A stretch of DNA of 64,000 nucleotides from assembly GCF_000422905.1 (NCBI RefSeq), contig NZ_AUGY01000033.1, positions 1 to 64,000 of the forward strand. Direction: 5' to 3'. The number at the start of each line of letters is the position of its first letter. Positions within the stretch are counted from its first letter, which is position 1. This DNA is from Paenibacillus alginolyticus DSM 5050 = NBRC 15375. GTDB lineage: Bacteria; Bacillota; Bacilli; Paenibacillales; NBRC-103111. The translations under genes and the position numbers were made by a program. The notes under the pieces are model-generated. The model worked only from the letters and a program-made list of their open reading frames with translations. It ran no database searches and was not told the origin of the DNA. This document shows, in pieces, positions 16,932-26,761 of the stretch.

Positions 16932-17117
16932 AATATCATCTCCTTATTATAATAGGAATATAGTACCATAGTTTCGACATATTATTAGATAATAGATTAA
17001 TAGCTTCTCATTGATCATTGAAAAGCAAGGCTTTTACTATCTTTTTGTCGAATAAGTAAGAAGAATATAGAATTTTTAAAATTCTTAATTTCATACTTTT
17101 ATAAAAAGGTGATAAAT

Positions 17118-19868
17118 GTGACTCTACCTTCGGAGCTATTAAACATATTTTTAAGCAAGCAAAAATCCTACAAAATGATACTCGTTTTAGCACTCTTATC
17201 TGAGGTGCGTGAAACCGAACTAAGGGTTGTCTCTTTATTGAAATTAAAACAACGGTTCCTCTCGCTGCTTCAAGAGAGAGAATCAAACGGTCTTTTGGTC
17301 GACCGGCCACCTGAAAAAGCGGGAGCCACTTGGAATAGCATGACTGTAGGCAACGTACAGTCTGTCATTTCCACCCCAATTTCAGCACTCTCCTTCATTT
17401 TGGAACAAAATAGCGAATCCATCGGCTTTAAGAAAGAGCTATATGAGTCCTGGTCAGACGATGTTCTAAGTGAACTTTACAATTACGCTCAAACAGAATT
17501 AGAAAACTATTACAATCAGCAGACACCAGAAAACTTCTCCATAAAAGAAGCGCTATCCGATATTTTATCCACCTATCTAGCAGCAAAAAGAGAAACGTTC
17601 GCAGGACACAGACTCGGCAATCTTGTAAGACAACTGATACCAACCGAGTTAAGGAAGTTGCCTTTTACCCACTCGGAATTAAAGATAACTGGGTCAGTAG
17701 GACAAGGAAATTGGGCTACCATTCCTTGGATCGCTATCATGGATAAGCGAATCACAGAGACAACACGCCATGGCGAGTATCTGGTCTACCTTTTCGCAGA
17801 GGATATGAAATCCGTCTACCTGACGTTCCTTCAAGGAGTCACGATCCCAATCGAAACGAAAGGTAAGGCAGCGGCCTATCAATATTTCAAAGAAAAAGTG
17901 CAAGAAATTCGAAACATGCTCCCTCTCGAAGGCATGGTTAAAGACGATGCGATTTATCTAACATCTGGCGGCATTGGCCAGGATTATCAGGTGTCTACAG
18001 TAGCTTATTACCGTTACGATTTGGACCAAATACCAGATGATGAACAGCTCGTCGCAGACCTTAGCAATGCTTTAATTAACTATAACGAATATGTAAATAA
18101 GGTGCTCCATCCGAAAGATGAACCTGAGGCACTCATTAGTTTCAATTATACGATCAGTCATTTGTATGCTGGGCAAGGTATTTTGAATTATCTGCATGAT
18201 AATGAGCCGAATCCTATCTCCTTAGAGGAATTAGTAACCAATCAAGGCAGTGTTCTTCTATCCGGGGATGATGTGAAGCATCCAAAGGAAAGAGTCCGAC
18301 ATCTGGGACGAGCATTGCAAGATTTGAATTTATTATCTATAAATGAGAATCAGTTCTCCTTGACCGAGCTAGGTCAGGAGTATACGAACCATTTTAGCGA
18401 GAATAAATGGGTCTTAAGTGATCTCCAAGTCAAGATAATTCGAGATCACCTAAATAACTCGGAAATTCAAACTCCGCTTACTAGAAGCATTAATAAAGCT
18501 ATCGAACTATGTAAGGAGCTAGGCTCCTTCACCTTAGACGAATTCTCTCCAATGTTTAACAATGCTCTCGGCACTCTTGAGACTTGGGGAGAAGTTACCC
18601 AGAAGCAAAGGTCTATTTTTATACTCAACTGGCTAGAGATATTGAAGTTTGTTACCAAATCAGGTCAGCAGTACACGTATAACGAGTGGGAGGAGACACC
18701 TCTTGTGGATTCACTAACAGTAATCGAGCGAGTAGCTACGATTAAGAGTTTCATCGCCAGCAAAGGGTTCATGTACCCTGATCATTGGATCGAGAACTTC
18801 TTCTTATCTCTAAAAGCAAAGCCCTTCGTCATTCTGGCAGGAGTTTCAGGCTCTGGCAAAACAAAGCTCGTGAAGCTATTCGCTGAGGCAGTAGGAGCAA
18901 CCGCGAGTAATGGCCAATTCTCATTAATCCCAGTCCGCCCGGATTGGAGCGATCCTTCTGATCTGTTGGGCTACAAGGATTTGTCGGGTGTTTTTCGACC
19001 TGGGAAATTAACTGAAGTGTTGGTTGAGGCTTCAAAGCCGAGTAATCAGCATAAGCCCTATTTTATATGCTTGGATGAAATGAATTTGGCTAGGGTTGAG
19101 CATTATTTCAGTGATTTACTGAGTGTGCTTGAGACGCAAGAGTGGGATAATCAACGGATTGTAACAACGCCGCTTATACATAGAGACTCCCTGCAAAATG
19201 AGTCAGATAAGCAATTGTACGGCAACCTGCATCTGCCAGATAATGTTTATATTGTTGGAACGGTGAATATGGATGAGACGACGCATCCTTTTAGCAAAAA
19301 GGTATTAGACCGCGCCAACACGATCGAGTTTAATTACATTGACCTTGGTCAGTATCCAAAGGGTAAAGGGATGCCGGTTAGTGAAGGTGCTGCGGTTCCT
19401 CCTAATTCATTATTGCGAAGCGAATATTTGCAATTGGTTGATGTTTATCGTGACTATAAGCAGTTAACGGAAGAGACGACTGAGTTATTGGTGAAGATCA
19501 ATGGGATTTTGGAGCAGATTCATTCGCACGTAGGGTTTCGGATCCGGGATGCGGTGAGTTTTTACATGATTTATAATGATCGGTTTGCTTTGCTCAGTAA
19601 GGAAGCGGCATTCGATATGCAGTTGTTGCAGAAGATTTTGCCTCGTATTCAAGGGAGTAATTCGTCTGTGAAAAAAGCTTTGCTTCAATTGATGCAGGTG
19701 GCTCAGGATCGTAGCTTACCTATTACGGAGTATATGGAGGATGCCTCTAAGCTTTATCTCTCTCCAGAAACGTTAGCAGCATCCAAATATCCACAAAGCG
19801 CAAGGAAAATCGCCTTCATGCTACGGAGGTTAGAAGAAGATGGCTTTACCTCATACTGGCTCTCTTAA
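17118..19868 (+). CDS. McrB-like AAA+ NTPase of a modification-dependent (type IV) restriction system
   Basis: About 916 residues. I favour the GTG at 17118 (AAAGGTG upstream); an in-frame GTG at 17109 overlaps that site. The N-terminal half carries an MrcB_N/DUF3578-like domain around 190-270 (WATIPWIAIMDKRI, GEYLVYLFAEDMKSVYLTF), thought to read modified DNA. A winged-helix-like middle follows. The AAA+ domain has Walker A GVSGSGKTKL (about 574-583), Walker B FICLDEMNLARVEHYFSD and the sensor VGTVNMDETTH. McrB proteins use GTP hydrolysis to drive translocation with their nuclease partner. The nuclease gene overlaps by 29 bases. No methyltransferase is nearby, in line with a system that attacks modified DNA. 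Confidence 0.85.
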   Translation: MTLPSELLNIFLSKQKSYKMILVLALLSEVRETELRVVSLLKLKQRFLSLLQERESNGLLVDRPPEKAGATWNSMTVGNVQSVISTPISALSFILEQNSESIGFKKELYESWSDDVLSELYNYAQTELENYYNQQTPENFSIKEALSDILSTYLAAKRETFAGHRLGNLVRQLIPTELRKLPFTHSELKITGSVGQGNWATIPWIAIMDKRITETTRHGEYLVYLFAEDMKSVYLTFLQGVTIPIETKGKAAAYQYFKEKVQEIRNMLPLEGMVKDDAIYLTSGGIGQDYQVSTVAYYRYDLDQIPDDEQLVADLSNALINYNEYVNKVLHPKDEPEALISFNYTISHLYAGQGILNYLHDNEPNPISLEELVTNQGSVLLSGDDVKHPKERVRHLGRALQDLNLLSINENQFSLTELGQEYTNHFSENKWVLSDLQVKIIRDHLNNSEIQTPLTRSINKAIELCKELGSFTLDEFSPMFNNALGTLETWGEVTQKQRSIFILNWLEILKFVTKSGQQYTYNEWEETPLVDSLTVIERVATIKSFIASKGFMYPDHWIENFFLSLKAKPFVILAGVSGSGKTKLVKLFAEAVGATASNGQFSLIPVRPDWSDPSDLLGYKDLSGVFRPGKLTEVLVEASKPSNQHKPYFICLDEMNLARVEHYFSDLLSVLETQEWDNQRIVTTPLIHRDSLQNESDKQLYGNLHLPDNVYIVGTVNMDETTHPFSKKVLDRANTIEFNYIDLGQYPKGKGMPVSEGAAVPPNSLLRSEYLQLVDVYRDYKQLTEETTELLVKINGILEQIHSHVGFRIRDAVSFYMIYNDRFALLSKEAAFDMQLLQKILPRIQGSNSSVKKALLQLMQVAQDRSLPITEYMEDASKLYLSPETLAASKYPQSARKIAFMLRRLEEDGFTSYWLS

Positions 19869-22257
19869 TCAAAGCACGGAATTGCTGCGAATCGAGACGA
19901 ATCTGTTCAATCTCTATATTCAGGGCAAGCCGTTCCATCCCACGGTTGAAACTTTGAATCTCCATCGTAATGGGGATGAGGAGTGGGTAGATGCCCATTT
20001 TCACGCTGCACCGCTGGTGGATTCGTTGGTCATAGATTCTATTTCTGTTTTCTCTCATGAACACAGGGTGATGACGAGTTGGAGTTCGGGCGATGTGTGT
20101 GCGCCGACTTTTTATGAAACGCAGGCCTATGAACTGGTCATTGAAAAGAAGGCGGATATCCCCTTAACCTTTCACCACGACAACATCCATGTGAGACAGG
20201 CGATTAAGCCGCTGGGGAAGATGATTTTATCAGGGATTCTTAATTTTCAAAATGAAGTTGGACTCTCTGAGCTGGAGCTTCGATTGAATGGTGAGGCTAT
20301 TTTTCGTCTTCAGTTAGAGATTTTTCCATCGAAAATCGATTATAAGAATGACTATCAGATGATCCTTAACGATGTTAATGAACAGATTTATAATCTTTCC
20401 TTCGATTTTCTGCGGAAAACGTACAACCTGACAGGGTTAAAAGAAACGAATCATCAGAGTTTGACGGAGTATTTTACGATTTTGCTGCATGTATTTACGC
20501 AGCTTGTGCAGGCTGTTGAGAGGATCAAGCTGTCGCCACATTTTAAGCTTCAAAGCGAGAATCGTCTAGTAGATGCTGCACGTGTGAAAAGAGCCGGAAA
20601 AGAGAACATTGCCTACCTAGCCAAGCGCCCACATCTATTAGCTAAGGATCCTGTGAACGGGATCATTCAGGTAGAGGGCCAGCGGTTTACACCGACTCAT
20701 TTGCTTGAGACTAGACGCCATGTTCATTATGATACGGCCGAGAATCGCTTCGTGAAATGGGTGCTTGTACGCATTGGGCAGAAGCTTAAGGATGTTAAAA
20801 CGCGTTTAGCTCAAAAAAGTCGTATAGAAGATCCTAATCTTACGAAGAAGCTTAATTTTATGCAGAGTCAGGTGCAGCGGTTGTTACAGCATGATTTTTT
20901 GGAAGTTGGCGAGATGAGTCAGCTGTCTATTTCTCTGGTTTTGCAAATGGCATCGGGGTACCGAGAGGTATACCGTTATTATTTAATGCTGTTAAAAGGT
21001 TTGTCGATTCAGAATGATCTTTTCCGATTATCGATGAAAGATTTGGCTCAGCTCTATGAATACTGGTGTTTCTTGAAGATTCACCATCTTTTAAGCAAAA
21101 AGTATGAGCTGCTCAAACAAGATATTATCAAAATCAATCGGAGTGGGCTGTTCGTCACACTGGATAAGTCCCAGCAGGCGAAGATGGTGTATAAAAACCC
21201 GCCCAACGGGGAGATTTTTACGCTGTTTTATAATGCGCTGCCCAAAGATGATCAGCATAGTCCAACTCTGTCCCAGCGGCCAGATAATGTCCTGACTTTG
21301 AAAAAGAACGACGCCGCGGCGGAGTATAAATACATTTTCGATGCTAAATATCGCATTAATCCTGCTTATGAGGGTACGCCGTACTTCGAGAGATACCGGA
21401 TGCCGGGGCCGGAAGAGGATGATATTAATACGATGCACCGCTATCGGGATGCGATTGTGTATTCGGAGGGGCAGGGGAAAGAGTACGAGCGGAGCATGTT
21501 TGGGGCTTATGTGTTGTTTCCCTATCATGATGAGGAGCGGTTCCAGCAGCATAAGTTCTATAAAAGTGTGGAGCTCATTAATATTGGGGCTTTTCCATTT
21601 TTACCGAATTCGACGAGTTTAATGGAGAAATTCCTGGACGAGATTATCATGGATAGTCCGGAGAAAGCCTATGAGCGGACGACGAGGCCGCGAGGGACTA
21701 AGGAGTATTACGGTAATAAATTGTCTGGGAAAAATGTGTTGGTTGGGGCACTGAGTAAGAAGCCGCAACTGGATGCTGCGTTGGAGCATGGATTTTACCA
21801 TACGCCTTTGCGAAATATTACGGATCATAAGGTGTTGACTAGATTGGAATACGTTGCGTTGTATCAGTCGATTCGTTTGTTTGGTGCGGATGATGCGGGC
21901 ATCTCGTGGTATGGAAGAGTGAGAGAGTGGAAGGTTGTTCCACGCTCGGCGATAACGGCTATTCCCTCAAGTCGAGGTGCGACGGATGAGCTTTATGTTG
22001 TGTTTGAGGTGGATGAATGGGTTAGAAGAGAGAAAGCGATAATTCCCGCGGGGCATGGGATTTATCGGATTTTGTATACGACGGATTATATGCTTAATAG
22101 GGCGAAGGAGGTCTCTGAACTGCGTTTGGAGACTGAAGAGGAACTTAGAGATTGGCGGGAGAAGCGGCGTGTGGGTAAGGTGAAGGTGACGCTTGATCGG
22201 GAGCATTTGGATTTGGGGAGTTCGGTGTTAGGGATTGGGGTAACCTCTTCAGACTGA
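19840..22257 (+). CDS. McrC-like nuclease, DUF2357 plus PD-(D/E)xK domain
   Basis: This 805-residue protein overlaps the mcrB-like gene and starts at ATG 19840 behind GGAGG. The N-terminal two thirds match the DUF2357 type, and the nuclease core shows RPDNVL (about residue 480) and YIFDAKYR (about residue 500), the Asp and D-x-K positions of a PD-(D/E)xK site. It would cut DNA when driven by the McrB-like ring. The last 45 residues (RLETEEELRDWREKRRVGK and on) are encoded a second time at 23402-23533, so the 3' end of the gene has been rearranged or copied. Confidence 0.85.
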   Translation: MALPHTGSLNQSTELLRIETNLFNLYIQGKPFHPTVETLNLHRNGDEEWVDAHFHAAPLVDSLVIDSISVFSHEHRVMTSWSSGDVCAPTFYETQAYELVIEKKADIPLTFHHDNIHVRQAIKPLGKMILSGILNFQNEVGLSELELRLNGEAIFRLQLEIFPSKIDYKNDYQMILNDVNEQIYNLSFDFLRKTYNLTGLKETNHQSLTEYFTILLHVFTQLVQAVERIKLSPHFKLQSENRLVDAARVKRAGKENIAYLAKRPHLLAKDPVNGIIQVEGQRFTPTHLLETRRHVHYDTAENRFVKWVLVRIGQKLKDVKTRLAQKSRIEDPNLTKKLNFMQSQVQRLLQHDFLEVGEMSQLSISLVLQMASGYREVYRYYLMLLKGLSIQNDLFRLSMKDLAQLYEYWCFLKIHHLLSKKYELLKQDIIKINRSGLFVTLDKSQQAKMVYKNPPNGEIFTLFYNALPKDDQHSPTLSQRPDNVLTLKKNDAAAEYKYIFDAKYRINPAYEGTPYFERYRMPGPEEDDINTMHRYRDAIVYSEGQGKEYERSMFGAYVLFPYHDEERFQQHKFYKSVELINIGAFPFLPNSTSLMEKFLDEIIMDSPEKAYERTTRPRGTKEYYGNKLSGKNVLVGALSKKPQLDAALEHGFYHTPLRNITDHKVLTRLEYVALYQSIRLFGADDAGISWYGRVREWKVVPRSAITAIPSSRGATDELYVVFEVDEWVRREKAIIPAGHGIYRILYTTDYMLNRAKEVSELRLETEEELRDWREKRRVGKVKVTLDREHLDLGSSVLGIGVTSSD

Positions 22258-22317
22258 GATAAATAAGGGGCACGATGCGAAAAAGTAATGGGAAGCGAAT
22301 GATTAGATGCTATTGCC

Positions 22318-22330
22318 GTTGTGGTATAAT
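22318..22330 (+). promoter_or_regulatory. Probable promoter of the toxin-antitoxin pair
   Basis: TATAAT at 22325-22330 lies 30 bases before the antitoxin start. The surrounding TATAATGGTAATA is repeated ahead of the Fic gene (27004). Confidence 0.5.
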
Positions 22331-22360
22331 GGTAATAGTAATCGAAAGGTGGGGTTATCC

Positions 22361-22639
22361 ATGAGCGTGAATCGTGAAGAGTTGAAACGTTTGATCGACC
22401 ATATTCCTGAACAAGATGCGGCTGAAGTTCTTGACTTTATTGGTTACTTGAACATGAAGCGAGAACGTGAAGCTGCTCAGCAATTGGATATCGAGGCTCT
22501 TTCTGAAGATGCGGATCTTATACCACAGGTTCAAAAAAGCCGCGAAGATAGAAACTCTGGACGCGTTTATGGCCAACAAGAAGGGCTCGATTATCTCCGT
22601 GTAAAGGTGGAGGAATTTGAGCGTGGACAAAGTTTATAA
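22361..22639 (+). CDS. Antitoxin-like protein of a type II toxin-antitoxin pair
   Basis: A 92-residue acidic protein starting at ATG 22361 behind AAAGGTGGGG. The N-terminal half (REELKRLIDHIPEQDAAEVL) is a short helix-rich antitoxin domain, and the C-terminal half is charged and probably unfolded until bound by toxin. The downstream toxin frame overlaps its end, the usual arrangement for RelBE/ParDE-type modules. Assignment rests mainly on context. Confidence 0.7.
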   Translation: MSVNREELKRLIDHIPEQDAAEVLDFIGYLNMKREREAAQQLDIEALSEDADLIPQVQKSREDRNSGRVYGQQEGLDYLRVKVEEFERGQSL

Positions 22640-22903
22640 TGTATATTGGTCGCAAACAGCTCTTGATGAGCTAGCTGGTATACTGGCTTATCCTCCTGAA
22701 GTGAAGGAAAGAATTTATTTGGAGTCTTTTAAACGACTATCTTACACACCAACCCTTACCGCTGTTTTGGTTAATTGGAAGGTTATTGGGCAAGACTTGG
22801 TCTCTACCAAGTCATTCTTGTGTTTGAGGTAGATGAAGATAAATCTGTCATTTGGATAGATGGAATTAAGCATAAGCGTGAAAACGTCTATTGGAAGAAG
22901 TGA
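22617..22903 (+). pseudogene. RelE/ParE-type toxin, frameshifted
   Basis: From the TTG at 22617 (or GTG 22623) the frame gives NVYWSQTALDELAGIL and WKVIGQDL, typical of the RelE/ParE fold. Near 22795 the similarity moves to another frame, YQVILVFEVDEDKSVIWIDG, and ends at TGA 22901-22903. In the original frame the protein stops at 22832 without its last beta strands. The toxin is therefore inactive as sequenced; one indel would restore a protein of about 95 residues. Confidence 0.75.
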
Positions 22904-22923
22904 ATGGCAAAATTTCAACTAGC

Positions 22924-22956
22924 AACCTCCCCCCAATCATGCGGCGGAGGTTTTTT
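22924..22956 (+). terminator. Terminator after the toxin-antitoxin pair
   Basis: AACCTCC pairs with GGAGGTT, followed by TTTTTT, 21 bases after the toxin stop. Confidence 0.75.
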
Positions 22957-23090
22957 GTTTTGCAAATTATTGGAAGTTTTGAAAGATCTCATGTACCAAC
23001 AAATGGTTTACTAAAAGATGAGCAAAATCACAAGAGAAGATACTTCTACTTGCTTTCGTTAATCACAATTAATGATTGGAGCAGTATAAA

Positions 23091-23345
23091 TCATATCAAC
23101 TTTTTTATCAATCTTCGTGAGTATGATAATGCATTTTTATCAAGACAAAGTTTGAACATCTCATCCGCTAAAATTCGTGGATTAACAGCATCCAGTAAAT
23201 GCAGCATTCTGTACCAAGTTAAATAAATGGGAAGGTTTCGTGTGGAAACTCCCCGCATTTTACGATAGAAACGAAGAAAATCTATTTCAATTGATTGAAT
23301 TGTGCTAGCTGAGTTTGCAGGCTTCACTTCAATCTGTAATGCCTG
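23091..23345 (-). pseudogene. Transposase C-terminal relic
   Basis: The minus strand encodes RKMRGVSTRNLPIYLTWYRM followed by LHLLDAVNPRI, resembling the GVxTKYLxNYLxWFxxLE ending of DDE transposases (IS1595-like). The upstream catalytic part is missing and the frame runs into the copied mcrC tail. I infer an IS relic; the exact IS family needs a database comparison. Confidence 0.5.
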
Positions 23346-23401
23346 TTCTGTACCATGTAGCACATTAGCAAATAGTTGATTAGGGGCCTCTCGAACAGCC
23401 C

Positions 23402-23533
23402 GAACTGCGGTTGGAGACGGAAGAGGAATTGCGGGATTGGCGTGAGAAACGGCGTGTGGGTAAGGTGAAGGTGACGCTGGATCGGGAGCATTTGGATTTG
23501 GGGAGTGCGGTTTTGGGGATTGGGTTAGAGTAG
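23402..23533 (+). repeat. Second copy of the mcrC 3' end
   Basis: This segment encodes ELRLETEEELRDWREKRRVG and continues like the C-terminus of the McrC-like protein, ending in GIGLE before a TAG at 23531-23533. It matches 22116 to about 22246 with scattered, mostly silent changes. It has no start of its own. The toxin-antitoxin pair and the IS relic lie between the two copies. Confidence 0.85.
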
Positions 23534-23973
23534 TAATAGGAGAAATCAAAAGCACTCGATAATTGGGTGCTTATTTTCTGTTTAATAAAATAAGAAAGAC
23601 TTGTATTAGAATAACTCTGGGGCGACTACACCTAATCATAATACGCGAAATGTTGCGTCCCTAATATTTATGTGAAGAAACTTTCATTCATTACGGTAGA
23701 ATATCTAATATTCGCATGGATAAAATGAACAGGGATTCGACTCCCACGCTTTTCTGAACCCTTCCATGCCAGCGTAACAAAGTGAACTTTAATGCCATAA
23801 AGTGACTATTTCGCTAAGAAAGCGACGCTTTCAAAAAAACTACGACAATATTCGTGAAAAATAATAGAAATATAGAGATTTTCACTTTCTTCCACTTTGC
23901 ATAAAAGCTAGAATCTGATAGGATATAAAGAAAGACGATGGATTTAGTAAGAATTAAAAGGAGGCACCTTTTC
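23534..23973 (+). other. Gene-free region with the cysD promoter
   Basis: No gene or riboswitch recognised. A sigma-A-like promoter fits at 23897-23924: TTGCAT, 16-base spacer, TAGGAT. That leaves a leader of only about 40 bases before cysD. Confidence 0.5.
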
Positions 23974-24897
23974 ATGGAAAAACAATTGCTTGATTCCATA
24001 GATGAAATGACGCATCTGGATCAACTCGAGGCTGAAGCGATTTATATTATTCGAGAAGTAGCGGCGGAATGTGAAAATCCCGTGATGCTGTATTCGATCG
24101 GGAAGGATAGTTCCGTGATGCTGCATTTGGCGCTGAAAGCTTTTTATCCCGAGAAGCCGCCATTTCCTTTCATGCATATTGATACAACCTGGAAGTTTAA
24201 AGAAATGATCGAATTCCGCGATCGCAAAGCGAAAGAATTTGGGATCGAAATGATTGTTCACTCGAACGAGGAAGGTGTTAAACAAGGGATCAACCCATTT
24301 GATCATGGTTCCGCGTACACCGATATTATGAAAACTCAAGCATTAAAACAGGGATTGGACAAATACGGTTTTACAGCTGCGTTCGGCGGCGGAAGACGTG
24401 ACGAGGAGAAGTCGCGTGCGAAGGAGCGGATATTCTCTTTCCGTAATAAAAACCATGCCTGGGATCCGAAAAACCAACGACCAGAAATGTGGAAGCTTTT
24501 TAATACAAGAATCAATAAGGGCGAAAGCACCCGCGTATTCCCAATATCCAACTGGACGGAAAAAGACATCTGGCAATACATTCGCAGAGAGAACATTGAT
24601 ATTGTGCCACTCTATTTTGCAAAAGAAAGACCTGTACTCGAACGCGACGGACATCTCATCATGGTTGACGATGATCGCATGAAACTCGAAGCTCATGAGA
24701 AAATTGAAATGAAGAAGATGCGGTTTCGTACATTAGGCTGCTATCCCCTTACTGGCGGAGCCGAGTCGGAGGCGGATACGATAGATGCCATTATTGAAGA
24801 AACGCTTGGTGCGGTCTCATCCGAACGGACAACACGGGTAATTGACCAAGAAGCGGCGGGAAGTATGGAAAGACGTAAACGGGAGGGTTATTTCTAA
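23974..24897 (+). CDS. cysD: Sulfate adenylyltransferase subunit 2
   Basis: CysD makes adenosine 5'-phosphosulfate (APS) from sulfate and ATP together with the GTPase CysN. The 307-residue product has the PP-loop [20 protein letters not shown] near residue 47 and the family segments [34 protein letters not shown] and [12 protein letters not shown]. Start: ATG 23974 behind AAAGGAGG. The length agrees with the family. cysN follows with the ATG overlapping the stop region by 1-2 bases, one operon. Confidence 0.95.
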   Translation: MEKQLLDSIDEMTHLDQLEAEAIYIIREVAAECENPVMLYSIGKDSSVMLHLALKAFYPEKPPFPFMHIDTTWKFKEMIEFRDRKAKEFGIEMIVHSNEEGVKQGINPFDHGSAYTDIMKTQALKQGLDKYGFTAAFGGGRRDEEKSRAKERIFSFRNKNHAWDPKNQRPEMWKLFNTRINKGESTRVFPISNWTEKDIWQYIRRENIDIVPLYFAKERPVLERDGHLIMVDDDRMKLEAHEKIEMKKMRFRTLGCYPLTGGAESEADTIDAIIEETLGAVSSERTTRVIDQEAAGSMERRKREGYF

Positions 24898-24898
24898 A

Positions 24899-26635
24899 AT
24901 GAAAAGTCTGCTTAAATTTATTACTTGCGGAAGTGTAGACGACGGAAAATCCACCTTAATCGGACATATGCTATATGAGGCCAAGCTATTATTCGCCGAC
25001 CAAGAAAGAGCGTTAGAGCTGGATAGCAGACTGGGCAGCCGCGGCGGCAAAATTGACTATTCCTTGCTTCTAGATGGGTTACTGGCGGAGCGTGAACAAG
25101 GGATTACCATTGATGTGGCTTATCGGTATTTTACGACGGACAACCGTTCGTTCATCGTAGCGGATACACCCGGACACGAAGAATATACCCGTAACATGGC
25201 CGTAGGCGCATCTTTTGCAGATCTGGCTATCATTCTTGTGGACGCGAAAAAAGGGGTTATTACTCAAACCAAGCGCCACACTCGGATTTGCGCACTTATG
25301 GGCATTAAACATCTTGTTTTAGCTGTGAATAAAATGGATTTAGTGAATTTTGATCCTAAGATATTTGATGCGATCAAACAAGAATTCTTGCAATTGACCG
25401 CTGAGTTTCACTTTGAAAGCATTCAGGTGATCCCTGTCTCTGCAACAGAAGGGGATAACATTACGAAAAAATCGCCAAATACCGCTTGGTACGAAGGCCT
25501 TGCTTTGCTGCCGTATTTGGAAAATGTGGACGTTCATCAGAACGACAATGCGAAGCAATTTATGATGCCGATTCAACGTGTATGCCGTCCGGACCATACG
25601 TTTCGCGGCTTCCAAGGGCAGATCGAGGGTGGGCGTATCGCGGTTGGCGATGAGCTGACAACGCTGCCTAGTCATGAGAAGGCGAAAGTTAAACGGATTC
25701 TCGTGGGAGACCAAGATCGGGATTACGCCTATGCTGGGCAGCCCGTAACGATTCAATTGGATCGGGAAGTCGACGTTTCGCGGGGCTGTGTATTCACGAA
25801 GGATAGTCAAATTCAAGAAGCGGACAGTTTTAACGCCACGATCCTTTGGATGGACGATTCCGTACTGACGCCAGGTAAAAACTATCTGGTCAAAGTAGGT
25901 ACGAAAGTACTGCCAGGTACCGTAACGGCCATTACGCATAAAATCGAAATTAATACTGGAAAAACGGTTCCAACCGATCATATTGTCAAAAATGAATTGG
26001 CAAAATGTGAGTTTTCTTTATCAGACAAAATCGTTATTGATTCTTTTGAACAAAATAAAAGCATTGGCGGATTTATTCTGATCGATCGTGTCACCAATAT
26101 GACATCCGCTTGCGGAGTGATCGAGCAAACCCTTCAAGGCTCAGATAAAGTTGTACAGTTAGATACGGAAATCACCAGAGAAGTTCGTGCTCAGCAAAAA
26201 GGTCAAAATCCTTTGACCCTTTGGTTCACGGGTTCGGTTTCAGATCAATCGGCCCTTGCGAAGGAAGTTGAAAAACGTTTGGTATCGACAGGTCATCACA
26301 CCATGTTACTCAAGAATGGCCAAGGTGAATCGTTGCAGCGATTAGCAGAGGTTGCCAAATTGATGAACGATGCTGGACTGATTGCATTGGTATCGAATGA
26401 TTCCCCGATCGAAAACGACCAGGCCGCGCGTGACATCATTGGCCAAGAATTTGTTGAAGTTTATGTAAACAGAACGGTTGCAGGCAGTTCGAGCACAAAT
26501 ACTACACCTGGGAACCCGGAAATCGTAATCGATACAAGCAAGTTTTCAATCGAAGAAGCTGCAAATTATGTAGTGAAACGAATTATCAAATATTTAATCA
26601 ATGAGAGTAGTCGTGGACAATTCCTTAATTTCTAA
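24899..26635 (+). CDS. cysN: Sulfate adenylyltransferase subunit 1 with degenerate APS-kinase domain
   Basis: A 578-residue protein starting at ATG 24899. The GTPase half has GSVDDGKST (residues 11-19), DTPGHEEYTRNM and NKMD, followed by EF-Tu-like beta barrels. About 140 more residues resemble CysC (APS kinase), as in CysNC/NodQ fusions: LTLWFTGSV, AEVAKLMNDAGLIALVSNDS and ENDQAARDIIGQEFVEVYVN. The kinase P-loop (normally GLSGSGKS) reads GSVSDQSA, and the DGDNVR motif is gone. The kinase half should be inactive and may remain only as a structural tail. With CysD it would still make APS. A strong terminator follows. Confidence 0.92.
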   Translation: MKSLLKFITCGSVDDGKSTLIGHMLYEAKLLFADQERALELDSRLGSRGGKIDYSLLLDGLLAEREQGITIDVAYRYFTTDNRSFIVADTPGHEEYTRNMAVGASFADLAIILVDAKKGVITQTKRHTRICALMGIKHLVLAVNKMDLVNFDPKIFDAIKQEFLQLTAEFHFESIQVIPVSATEGDNITKKSPNTAWYEGLALLPYLENVDVHQNDNAKQFMMPIQRVCRPDHTFRGFQGQIEGGRIAVGDELTTLPSHEKAKVKRILVGDQDRDYAYAGQPVTIQLDREVDVSRGCVFTKDSQIQEADSFNATILWMDDSVLTPGKNYLVKVGTKVLPGTVTAITHKIEINTGKTVPTDHIVKNELAKCEFSLSDKIVIDSFEQNKSIGGFILIDRVTNMTSACGVIEQTLQGSDKVVQLDTEITREVRAQQKGQNPLTLWFTGSVSDQSALAKEVEKRLVSTGHHTMLLKNGQGESLQRLAEVAKLMNDAGLIALVSNDSPIENDQAARDIIGQEFVEVYVNRTVAGSSSTNTTPGNPEIVIDTSKFSIEEAANYVVKRIIKYLINESSRGQFLNF

Positions 26636-26679
26636 TACTTAAATAAATCGACGCAACGAAATAGTCTTTGAAAAATAGT

Positions 26680-26719
26680 ATCCCTACATCACCGTGAATG
26701 GTGATGTAGGGATTTTTTT
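26680..26719 (+). terminator. Terminator of the cysDN operon
   Basis: A 14-bp perfect stem (ATCCCTACATCACC / GGTGATGTAGGGAT) with loop GTGAAT and seven T, 45 bases after the cysN stop. Confidence 0.95.
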
Positions 26720-26761
26720 CTTGTGTCCGCGGCATGGGGCACCTGTTAAGACTCTATTGGT

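Noticed and set aside
23728-23760. T-arm-like string (GGGATTCGACTCCC), possible tRNA or tmRNA 3' end
   Set aside because: Only three stem pairs form and no matching acceptor stem or CCA end is found.
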